From Agrostemma githago (taxonomy: Eukaryota; Streptophyta; Magnoliopsida; Caryophyllales; Caryophyllaceae): DNA of 64,000 nt. Under the pieces are notes generated by a model. The model did not search any database. It saw nothing but the letters and a program-made list of their open reading frames with translations, and was not told the origin of the DNA. Where the stretch lies: contig OY288248.1 in assembly GCA_958450325.1 (NCBI GenBank), positions 43,848,005 through 43,912,004 on the forward strand. Direction: 5' to 3'. Below are positions 34,376 to 43,263 of this stretch, piece by piece (within the stretch, counting starts at the first letter, position 1; every line of letters starts with the position of its first letter). A program made the position numbers and the translations under genes.

Positions 34376-36548
34376 CCAGTAGATTACTAACTGGTTTAAG
34401 GAACAGGTTAATTTGCTTGGGTTATCCGGTGGAGAAGATAATGCTAAAGTGGGTTTCTGGTCTAAATGGTCCGATCTTCACCAGAGCTGCAGTCATTTGT
34501 TTCAAGAGCGGTTATTAGAATTACCTCCACGCGTATAAGCTGCAACGGGCGTTTGAGGAATTCGGAAGAGGGAATCCTGAGATGGGGATGCAGATTCATC
34601 CATACGATAGACCTCGCTGTTGGGTTGCCTCACGGATGGATGACCAATATCTCTTTAGTCACACGGACTACGGGGTGGTTCCCCTGACGTTGAGAGGAGA
34701 GGGTGGATATTTGGCGGACATGACGGATATCTGCCACTATGAGATCTGCCTGGAGGCCTTGTGGCAGATTTACCCCAACTTCTACCCTTGAAAAGATGGT
34801 CCAGGTAAGTGATCAGGAACCCTAGCATATGGATGTTATTTTGCAAGCATATGAATTTTTCTGTTCTGGTTTTGTGCATATGCACTTACTGTTAACTCGG
34901 ATTGTAATTAAATACACTAATCCTACTTTGGATGTATTGTACTGTAATTATTAATCAGTTACATTTTGGAACGAACTGAATATGGTATAAATGTTAACTA
35001 CGGATTTGACGTAGCTGTCCTTGGTAGTACTTATCTGTAGTGAGTATGCATGCACTTTTTGGTGAATGACTTCCAGTTCAGTCGATATGATCAATACTCC
35101 CTATTCGTTCGAACATTAGTCGTTATGATCAGTACCCCCAATCTGTTAGGGTTCATAGACAGAGGAGTTGGTGTGGTAAAGAATGGAAACGGTGGTTATT
35201 GATTTTTATTGTTTAGTTGATGTCTCAGAGGCATCTACCAGTGCACATCTGCAATAACTCGGATTATTGAATTACTGTAACTGATTATGGTATGGCTAAT
35301 TAAATATTTGACACTACAAATTTATATATTTACATATCACCTGTACATAAATACCAAATGATTTTAACTAATTATCTAATATACAAATTTAATTTTTGTA
35401 GCTATACTGCATATAGGTCAATATGTAAAGTATTGACGCGCGAGCGTCGCGACCCGCACTATCAAACAATATTTATAAACACCGACAAACCTAAGTAATG
35501 TAGTAGTGGTAGGTCGGGATCGATCCAATGGACGGTCTACGTAAAGTCGGTCAAGTCTAGTCGATAAGTGTTTGGGATCTAGGGGGTTTGAGGTAATTAA
35601 ACTAGACTAAGGTGGTCGGTCTAATAGCTAAAAAGAAAGTCAATATAGGAAAAGTGTTAGGGGAAGTCGGGGAATCGGAAACGGGACACAAAAACAAGGA
35701 ATCAAGCAAACAATACACAATTGATAAGGGAAGGGTCACCTTTCGGTCTCTACACCCGACCTCACTAAGACTCGCTTTCACGACAAAGAATCTAGGTCAC
35801 TAAGTCGGAATTACCTAAGCCCCGAGTTTCCCCATATTGATGAGGGTGAATACGAGTCAACTAAATTGATCAAGTAAAGTCAACAAGCATACAACAATTC
35901 CAAAATAGACAAATCAACCCAAGTGCGTTAAATCACTAGAATCCTTAATTCATGTTATCTAGAATTCCTCCTCCCCTAGCCCCTAACTAAAATCTACTCA
36001 CTACCCATAATTAAACTAACACTAAGGAGACTAGGATAAAGACTAAACATGATTAAACTAGAGGAGAAATAACTAATCTAATACAATAAAAGAAACTACA
36101 CTAACAAGACAACACTAACTAAGGAAAAACAATCAAAGGAGAAATAAACTAAGGAGAGATGAACAAACAAACAAATAAAGGAAACTAGACTAACATGAAG
36201 ATTAACAAGAAACTAAAGAACAAACTAATTAATCAAGAAAAGGAGAAGAAAAAAACTACCGATTGTGGAGAAGACTAAGGAGGAAGATGAAGATTAACAT
36301 AAATGATGAAGCTTCAAGAAATAAGGCAAAGATCTTGTCACTAAACCCTTGAAAAACCCCTTGAATCTTCAATATAAACACAATCTTCAACTAAAGATGG
36401 AAACTTGATTACAAATTAATAGTGAACTAACCTAAGGAATTTTACTACGTGAACTACTACTACTACTATGGAGATCTCCTACACTAACCTAAGGAGGCAG
36501 TAAATTAACACTCTAAAAGCTCCCCTTTAGCTCAAAACCCTAGGATAA

Positions 36549-36561
36549 GTATTTATAGAGT
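36549..36561 (-). promoter_or_regulatory. LTR TATA box of Athila-like element 2
   Basis: On the minus strand ACTCTATAAATAC lies ~120 bp downstream of the palindrome array. Confidence 0.6.
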
Positions 36562-36682
36562 TTCTTAATGGGTCACACAAGTTTAAGGCCCATAATCCAA
36601 TCTTTCTTCATTAAGCTAGACCTTCACCCTTTGCATCTTCATGGGGTAAAACTTCACTCTGCGGTTGACGACATTGGCACAA

Positions 36683-36889
36683 CCGGGTGAAATTTCACCC
36701 GGTGAGATTTTCTTCTCGAAACGTCATTTTTGGCATTTTTCTTCATCGGGCGAAATTTCACCCGGTGGGTGAAATTTCCCCCGGTCGTTTCGCCCGGTCA
36801 GACCTGCCAATGAAAATCTCCGGGAATGGAAAATGTCGTCGGGCGAAATTTCGCCCGGTGATGACTCACCGGGTGAAATTTCACCCGGT
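36683..36889 (-). promoter_or_regulatory. Palindrome array in U3 of Athila-like element 2
   Basis: Five sites of the type CCGGGTGAAATTTCACCCGG or CGGGCGAAATTTCGCCCGG, near 36683, 36747, 36765, 36840 and 36868. The last is perfect across 24 bases. They are upstream of the TATA box in the direction of transcription. Confidence 0.75.
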
Positions 36890-37185
36890 GATACTTCTCT
36901 TCAATTCCGGTCTTTTTCTTCGTCGATCAATTGGACTACATGAACTTTCGGTTGTGTGCTTTGCTCTTTGGACCGTATATCTCTCATGCTCGTAGAAGCT
37001 CAAACACATTTTCGGTCGAAAATCCTATCAAAATAGACAGAAAACTACCAAAAATACGTAAAATGCAAAAGAGAGACACTAATGCGAGAATGACTCAAAA
37101 TATGGCGATAATCGCTCTCAAGTCTCGCAAAATGGAGGAAAAATGGGTCTAAATGGGAGAAAAAACAGTCCAAATTTGGCACACA

Positions 37186-37203
37186 AAAATTCCCCCACAC
37201 TAA
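37186..37203 (-). other. Polypurine tract of Athila-like element 2
   Basis: Minus-strand TAGTGTGGGGGAATTTT abuts the LTR start TGTGTGCC. It matches the AGTGTGGGGGAG tract of the tandem element. Confidence 0.8.
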
Positions 37204-37380
37204 ATCGTTGATCGTTCTCGAGCAAAGATCCAAAAAGAAATTAACTACTACTACTAAGCTAGACAATGCTAAGTTGATACGGGGAAATTAACGGGTCCGC
37301 TCCGTCCCTTCAACTCACATCGAGATACTCATGAGGTAGAGTACCTCCATGCAAGGCAAGTTGGGGCTTGCTCAAAACTA

Positions 37381-37447
37381 GAGTTGCGACTAACACACAC
37401 ACAAACACATAAAACAAGAAAGACACGCAGAAAAGATAGTCGCAACC
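37381..37447 (-). other. Candidate long stem-loop near the 3' end
   Basis: On the plus strand GAGTTGCGACTA (37381) and TAGTCGCAACC (to 37447) are complementary across a CA-rich loop. The position matches the 13361-13429 pair of the tandem element, but the arm sequence differs. Confidence 0.55.
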
Positions 37448-37599
37448 AAAGAGAAAATAAATCGCCGAGTCCCTCATTGAAACGGCGGAGAAAGCACCGA
37501 TTTGAGCTTAAGGCAAGCGAGAACACTACCAAGTTAGTAACACAAATTGACATGGACAAGATCCTAATAGGATGACAATCAAACAATAAAAACATTGAA

Positions 37600-38270
37600 A
37601 ATTTACCAAGGTCCGTCCAATTCCACTAGAGATGCCTACAACGGGACGATAAATGGAGTGAATAAGTGAGAACCATGGAGTTAGTAAGCACTGTAGGTAA
37701 GTGTTATGCCGTCTCCTAAGCTAAGCCTAGAGGATCGTCCCAAACTCGAGAAAGCCAATTAGACCAAAAAGATGGACAAGTGTTTGCGAAATGGTAAAGA
37801 TTGCCAAATTACCGCTATTTTCCTTCCTCGGGACTCGGTCCTCTAGTAGGCATTTCACGGCAATAGGTCAACCAAGGGATTATTTGGATTTGGGAACGAT
37901 TTTTGAGATTTTGATTTTCTTTTCGGTTTTCTTTCTTTCCCCATTATTTCGATCGAGGGCTTTTTTTTTCCATAACGCCCTTCTTCTTCATTTTTCCCTT
38001 TTTCTTTTTGAATAGCTCTTTTTTGGCTAGATAGTTCATTTGAGCTCAAGGTAAAGCATATTCTTGCAAACTTATTTGTGGAAATGGGTGAATGGTAGAA
38101 AAATAGGCTAGTCGGGTGTGCACCCCCTCCGAACCCACAAAAGGATGAAAATTTTGGACTAAATATGGCTTCTCATGTAAGGTCACCTAAGAGAACGGGG
38201 AACGGTAACCAAGGCCTTATCACTCCATGGGTGGTCAAATGCAAATCCCGGTGTAGACTCCTAGTAGAAA
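37600..38270 (-). other. Non-coding 3' region conserved with the tandem element
   Basis: It shares, in the same order, the ACTTACCTACAGTG, GGACCGAGTCCC, TTGCCGTGAA, AAGGCCTTGGTTACCG and GGGATTTGCA blocks with 12455-13230. No conserved reading frame is visible. Confidence 0.7.
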
Positions 38271-38635
38271 AAGATGGACTTATGGTAAAAATCCAATGCA
38301 AAAATTGGTTCAAGGTCAATCTTCTATAAATATGTCCAAAAATAAAAAATGGTCACTAACAAGGGAGTAATAAACACTCGGCCTAGACTCAAAATCTGGT
38401 TTTCGAAAACTTTACCTAGACAAGCTATACACAAAAATAAAAAGGTCACATAAACGATAAAAACACAAGAAAAACAAAACAAAATCACAAATGTAGCCAA
38501 GCACTCCGAACTCCATCAAGTCAACACAATCACAACCACCAACTCCAAAATGTTCACCAAGTGAACCTCCAAATAGCATATATGCCCAAACTCCCATGCA
38601 TTAGAGAAAGGGATAAAACGAAGGTAGAAAGTATT

Positions 38636-38687
38636 ACCGCGCGGTCTTCATTCCATTTCCGCGCGGTCTTTATATTACCGCGCGATC
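38636..38687. repeat. Three CCGCGCGG palindromes
   Basis: ACCGCGCGGTCTT, TCCGCGCGGTCTT and ACCGCGCGATCTT lie ~20 bp apart at 38636, 38658 and 38678; the third has lost symmetry. Confidence 0.8.
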
Positions 38688-38822
38688 TTCATTCCAAATG
38701 GTTGGCGGTGTACCTACAAGAAGGAGACTGCAAGGCAATACAAGTGGCACAAAAACAAAAATAAAAGAAATGAAATTTTTTTGGGTTTTCAGTATTTTAA
38801 AGGAAAAATGTAAACGAATAGA

Positions 38823-38838
38823 TTCCCCCCCCCCCACT
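38823..38838 (-). other. Internal polypurine-tract-like run
   Basis: Minus-strand TTTTAGTGGGGGGGGGGG lies ~1.63 kb upstream of the terminal tract, like the internal run at 11817-11834 of the tandem element. Confidence 0.5.
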
Positions 38839-39108
38839 AAAACTATGCATTGTCCCCAATGCACAAATAGAGGAAGAATCGAAAAAGAATAAAAAGAGAA
38901 AAGAACGGAAAATCTTTTTGAATTTTTATGATTTCAAATGTTGTTGGATTTTTGATTTTTTCAAATGTTTTTGGATTTTTGATTTTTTCAAAATGAAGAG
39001 AATAAAAAGAAAGGAAGTGAAAATGAAAAAGATGGAAAAAGAAGTGAAAATAAAAGGAAAGTGAAAATAAAAAGGGAAAAGAAGAAAAATTGATAAGTGG
39101 AGAAAGAG

Positions 39109-39230
39109 CGTAGGTGTAATTACGTCACCTCGCCCGGATTCCGCACGAATCGGGAAAATTAAAAGAGAATAAGAAATTTTGGATTTTTCAAATTGGTCTT
39201 GGTGCGATCAAATCACCTAAGACGGGGAGC
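39109..39230 (-). repeat. Inverted-repeat boxes of Athila-like element 2
   Basis: On the minus strand AGGTGACGTAATTACACCT and AGGTGATTTGATCGCACC share the paired GGTG/CACC arms and central ANNTNAT pattern of the 11472-11807 boxes. Confidence 0.55.
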
Positions 39231-39502
39231 AACAATCAGGTCCTTCTTCCCTAAGGCACCTGCAAATAAAACCTCACGTTTGTAACGACCCAAGTAGGAC
39301 CACGTGAGGGGCTGACAATTCACCAAACCAACAAAAATATTACCACAAATCACTCGACAACCAAAATTATCAAATGCCAAAAATTGGCGCTGCAAGGACT
39401 GACAGAGATTACTGAGATCAGAGAACAGATTACTGACAACTGACGACTGACACTGACATCCAACACCCCCACACCAACACTGACGACACTCGACCACTCA
39501 CA

Positions 39503-41267
39503 TTAGACCTGGGGGACGAGGTGGCGGGTAGTAAGACCCTGGCGGAGGCATACCGAAAAATCGATCAAAATAAAGCTGTTGTTGTTGCAACATCCTTTGG
39601 TTCTCCTCCGCCACCAACCTCGCTGCTTGGGCATCCCTAGCAGCATCCCTAGCCATCTCAAAGCTACTCCGGGAAAACTCGAAGCCTTCCCTAGAGTATG
39701 TGTATGAACTACGCGCAGTATCGCGCGCATCCCGGGCTACGTTATAGGCGTCCTAGGCCAGGTTCAGAGAGGTGGTCGAGTTCACCCAAGTCTGACGTGT
39801 AAGGTCATAAACTTTCCCCCACTGGTTATAAAAGTCCTCCGATCCGAAGAACGAGGACTGTCGTGGAGGACTCATGTTAATGTCCTCCTGAAAACCTGGG
39901 GTAGACTGGGTGAACGTGGAGTGTCTGGCAGTTCAAAGTTGCGTATGAAAAATTGTGAGGTCTGGGGTTCGGTCTGATGGGAGGAAGAAGGTCCATGTGA
40001 TGATGACGGTAAAGTTCTATGACCCTCATCCCGGGAGGTTTCAACCTCCGGTTCCTCCTCCGACACGTCTACGACCTCAATATCATCGTCGCCATAATCT
40101 ACAGGTCCATCGGGGTATTGAACTATATAAAACTTACCTCGGGTGTTATCCCGAATTTATTCCCCAGAACTCTTCGGCATGCCGAAGTTCTCTTCAATAT
40201 CTAGCCTAACCCATTCGGGTTAGGCATTACAATAGCTCTCATTTCAGTAATCTTATACAGGAACAAACTGTCATAATCCCCTTTCTGGGGCCACACAAGG
40301 AAAGGACAATAAACTTCATCTATAAAAATTCCCGCCCCGCCAACTGATGCTAAATCGCTAAAATCGATGGCCAAGGCTTTAGCTATCATCGTTAAAATAC
40401 CGCCACAAGAAATTTTCTTGCGGATGCCCTTCGCAACCTGGGCAAAATGAGTAGCTAAGGACTCAGACATATCAATAGACGGGCCTTTGTTCAAAACCAC
40501 ATCCTCCAATAGCTGTACAGCTGTAGCACTACAGTTATGGTGCGTATCAAAGCTTGACAGGAACGAGTTGGCTATGATACGCGCCAAATACCGAAGGATG
40601 GGGTTTCGAATAGAGAAAGAACGCATCTTCCCTCCCTTGAAAGTCCTCTGGCGGGCTATTTTAAACCAGAATCGATCTCGGCCGAGTTTATCGTCCCGAG
40701 TCTGTCCCGCCCTAGGCCTTCCAAGGACCGAAGAAGGTAAACCAAGCAGTGCACCAAAGTCCCTCAAGTTGAGGACGTACAGAGTTTCTCGCAACTGAAA
40801 AGATACAGTGGCATTATCGTCACACTTAGCTCGAAAGTTGCGAAAAACTCGCACGTCAACTTCTGAAAAGTTTCCTCCTCGGAGGCATAAAATTTGATGA
40901 GACCAAGGCTTCGTCACATTGCTTGAACCTGCGGTTCTATGCCCATACGCTCAAGCACATCTCGAGCCGCCCAACGAGTCGGCTCGAGAAGACAGACCCA
41001 AAATTTTTTACATTTATCATGATGAGCTTTTTTAGCGAAATATAAACTAGAATCAGCATGACGGAAATTACGACGAATTTTCGGGTAACGTACCTCTAGC
41101 GGAACATGTTGTTCGCGCGGGATTGAGCCTTGCGTCTGAACGGGCATTGAGACAGATTCGTCTCGAGCCGCGGCCGTCTCCTCCGACCTAGAGGACAATG
41201 TTGACCCTGAATTTCGATTAAGCATTGAAGAAATCTGTTTCCTTGCCATTTGCTTAACCCTCCTCAT
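39503..41267 (-). pseudogene. ATHILA ORF1 (env-position) protein remnant
   Basis: Frame 41267-40914 starts MRRVKQMARKQISSML and reads through VRYPKIRRNFRHADSSLYFA and LLEPTRWAARDVLERMG. A one-base shift near 40917 moves to a second frame, 40917-40201, with LRETLYVLNLRDFGALLGLP and GGILTMIAKALAIDFSDL. These resemble the Arabidopsis ATHILA retrotransposon ORF-1 family. Past 40201 further pieces (MSEEEPEVETSRDEGHR, 40066-39872; 39730-39503) continue in shifted frames. The protein's role in Athila elements is unknown; it occupies the env position after pol. The frame is preceded by a palindrome array and a short leader, so separate transcription is possible. Confidence 0.65.
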
Positions 41268-41542
41268 CCTTGTTGCTTGAATTTGACAAATAAGGTGATG
41301 ACGGTCTCGGTTTGGGGTTTGTCGGAACTTGAACGATTTCTAAAAACAAACTCCAAGGAAGTGTTAGGAATGTGATAGGGATGAGGAATATAAAATTTAA
41401 TTGGAATTTGGTGGAGGAATGGAAGGATTAGAGGTGATTTAAGGTGGAGAATTTGGGGTTTGTTTGGGGTTTATTTGAGAAGAGAGAGAGGAAAAGGTAG
41501 ATTATGAAGATAGGTAAGGGTGTTTGGCTGGGTAAAGGGTCG

Positions 41543-41818
41543 CGGGGTGATATTTCGCCCGGTGGTCACCATCGGGCGAAATTTCAACCGACGGTGTTCG
41601 GGTCAAAGTTCATCGTTTCAGCGCAATTTCCCCACCGGGCGAAATTTTGCCCGGTGAGATCTCACCGGGTGAAATTTCACCCGGTCAGATTTCCGTCAAT
41701 TTCCAAGTCGCAAAATATTTCCCGGTGAGATTCCACCGGGTGAAATTTTTGCCCGGCGGATTTTCCGTCAATTCCTTTAATTCGAGCAAAGTTGCCATCG
41801 GGTGAAGTTTCACCCGGT
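41543..41818 (-). promoter_or_regulatory. Internal palindrome array of Athila-like element 2
   Basis: Six sites of the CGGGTGAAATTTCACCCG type, near 41543, 41573, 41633, 41662, 41733 and 41798, some decayed. They share the core of the LTR array and lie upstream of ORF1, which starts at 41267. Between them and ORF1 is a CT-rich leader with weak TATA-like words near 41385 and 41480. Confidence 0.7.
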
Positions 41819-42128
41819 AAAATAATCCACTTCAAAATAGGACATTGCTACGAAAATCTCTTCGACTTGGCCCAAATCATCCTTAACTCGTCAATAAAAT
41901 TAATCCTCTCAATCGATGTGTTAACTACATGGAGAAAAACTCTCACAATTCATAGCGCAACCCAAAAATTACGAAAGAAATCTTCACAATCCCTGCCGGT
42001 ACCAAACACGCTCCAAAAGAAAAATCCAAAAGCTATTGTCCAAAGAAAATAAAAGAAGGAAAAGAATATACAAATATTTACAAGGTGGTTATTATAGACA
42101 CCACCAAACCGAATTGAATAGTTTGAGT

Positions 42129-43037
42129 TTAATCGGGGTTGCTTGAAAAGCAACCCGGAGGGTCTTGGTCATTAACTTCGAATTCAATGTTACCGATCTT
42201 GAGCTTTTCTCTAAACTCCGGTAAGCCCATAAGTCGTGCTACCTCGGGAAGCATTGCAAATTCTTCGGGAATATCTTCTTCGGAGGTAGAACCGAGTATA
42301 AATAGAGCACTGTCGTCTTCTTCATTATCATAGTCAAGATCTTTGGTAGAGGGTTCTTCATTGGATGGAAATTCCACCATTTGATTCCAAAATTCCGCTT
42401 GAGAATTGTCTGGAAGGAACGCGGGAAGCACAAATTGAACCGTATCATTAGCAACATTGAAAGATAGTCGCCCTCGCTTCACGTCAATAATCACTACACT
42501 GGTGGCTAGGAAAGGCCGTCCCAAGAGAATAGGATTCCGCTCCTCAATAGGCATATCAAGAATAACAAAATCGGTGGGTATATAAAGATTTCCCACGTTG
42601 ACCATGAGGTTGCGGGCTAGTCCATAGGGTTCCTTTATAGTTCCTTCGGCCGTTTGCACATTAACTAGGAAGTGTTCCAAGTCCTTGATATAAATTGTTT
42701 GAGCAATGGCTAGGGGCATTAGACTAATGTCGGCGCCAAGATTACACAAGGCTCGGTCTATCAAAACATGGTCTATGAAACAAGGTATAGCAAAGCTATC
42801 CGGATCTCCTAACTTAATGGGAATTGTAACTCTTGGGGTAGTCCTTGGGGAAACGGGAGCTCTTTCCCTCTCGGTGGGTTTCAAAATAATGTCTCGAATA
42901 TATCCAGACGGTGTGGGCATGGAAGGTGTTGTATCAATATTTTCGATAAGATCGGTGAAGGTTATCATGCCCAAAGCTTGGTTATTGGATGAGATTTGTG
43001 GCTTGTCATTCAAGGGGGGCACTTCGATCCTAGACAC
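42129..43037 (-). CDS. Gag-linker/aspartic protease fragment of Athila-like element 2
   Basis: An open frame of ~302 codons, lacking its natural start because the element is truncated near 43055. Residues ~65-180 are a retropepsin-like domain: PIKLGDPDSFAIPCFI, then ALCNLGADISLMPLA, then PILLGRPFLATSVV. The family motif at the active site is normally D-L/S-G-A; here it reads N-L-G-A (Asn99), so catalysis is doubtful. The C-terminus is acidic and ends FSSNPD then stop, with no reverse transcriptase following. The frame has no internal stops, suggesting recent loss. Confidence 0.75.
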   Translation of the reverse strand: MSRIEVPPLNDKPQISSNNQALGMITFTDLIENIDTTPSMPTPSGYIRDIILKPTERERAPVSPRTTPRVTIPIKLGDPDSFAIPCFIDHVLIDRALCNLGADISLMPLAIAQTIYIKDLEHFLVNVQTAEGTIKEPYGLARNLMVNVGNLYIPTDFVILDMPIEERNPILLGRPFLATSVVIIDVKRGRLSFNVANDTVQFVLPAFLPDNSQAEFWNQMVEFPSNEEPSTKDLDYDNEEDDSALFILGSTSEEDIPEEFAMLPEVARLMGLPEFREKLKIGNIEFEVNDQDPPGCFSSNPD

Positions 43038-43263
43038 TAGATTTGTGTCCTCTAGTCATTTCTCATGTGCAAGTAAATAAATGAAATAGATTTATGTATG
43101 TATATACACACTCACTGGTTCATGTATGTTCCTTGACACATATAATCAAATATCACAAATCACCCGCTTGAGTTGCTATAATCATCCTGTACGAACCAAG
43201 CATTCTGATCAGAAATTGTTTTCAAATTGTTAACAGAAACCAGAGGATGCAATATGAACATAC

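Larger units (their letters stand above)
33762..34791 (+). pseudogene. Unrecognised gene, broken by an insertion and a frameshift
   Basis: A frame from 33762 (MYVEVMYPSKCIIANLPFEW) runs to TSRSLTGLKNKLICLN. At 34376 the same words resume (TSRLLTGLRNRLICLG) and continue with LSGGEDNAKVGFWSKWSDLH. A one-base shift near 34535-34545 then leads to KLQRAFEEFGRGNPEMGMQI and on to EICLEALWQIYPNFYP and a stop at 34789-34791. The ~46-bp overlap flanks an inserted stretch (33889-34375) made of the local dispersed repeat plus a MITE. Codon-like composition and continuous motifs suggest a real ancestral protein, but I do not recognise the family. Confidence 0.45.
35434..37185 (-). repeat. 3' LTR of Athila-like element 2
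   Basis: 1752 bp with TG...CA ends (plus-strand reading TGACGCGCGAG to GGCACACA). A polypurine tract abuts its 37185 side. Its last 80 bases match the LTR at 1-79. Confidence 0.8.
35434..43055 (-). mobile_element. Athila-like element 2, 5'-truncated
   Basis: In minus-strand order: gag-protease frame (43037-42129), leader and palindrome array (41818-41543), ATHILA ORF1 remnant (41267-39503), hairpin boxes, A-rich stretch, internal purine run, conserved block, polypurine tract and 3' LTR (37185-35434). The 5' LTR, capsid, reverse transcriptase, RNase H and integrase are missing. The upstream junction lies near 43055, inside an intron of the CBL10-type pseudogene. The 3' half shares many sequence blocks with the tandem element at 7567-21217. 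Confidence 0.8.

Noticed and set aside
40487..40798. Plus-strand 103-codon frame
   Set aside because: Shadow of the minus-strand ATHILA ORF1.
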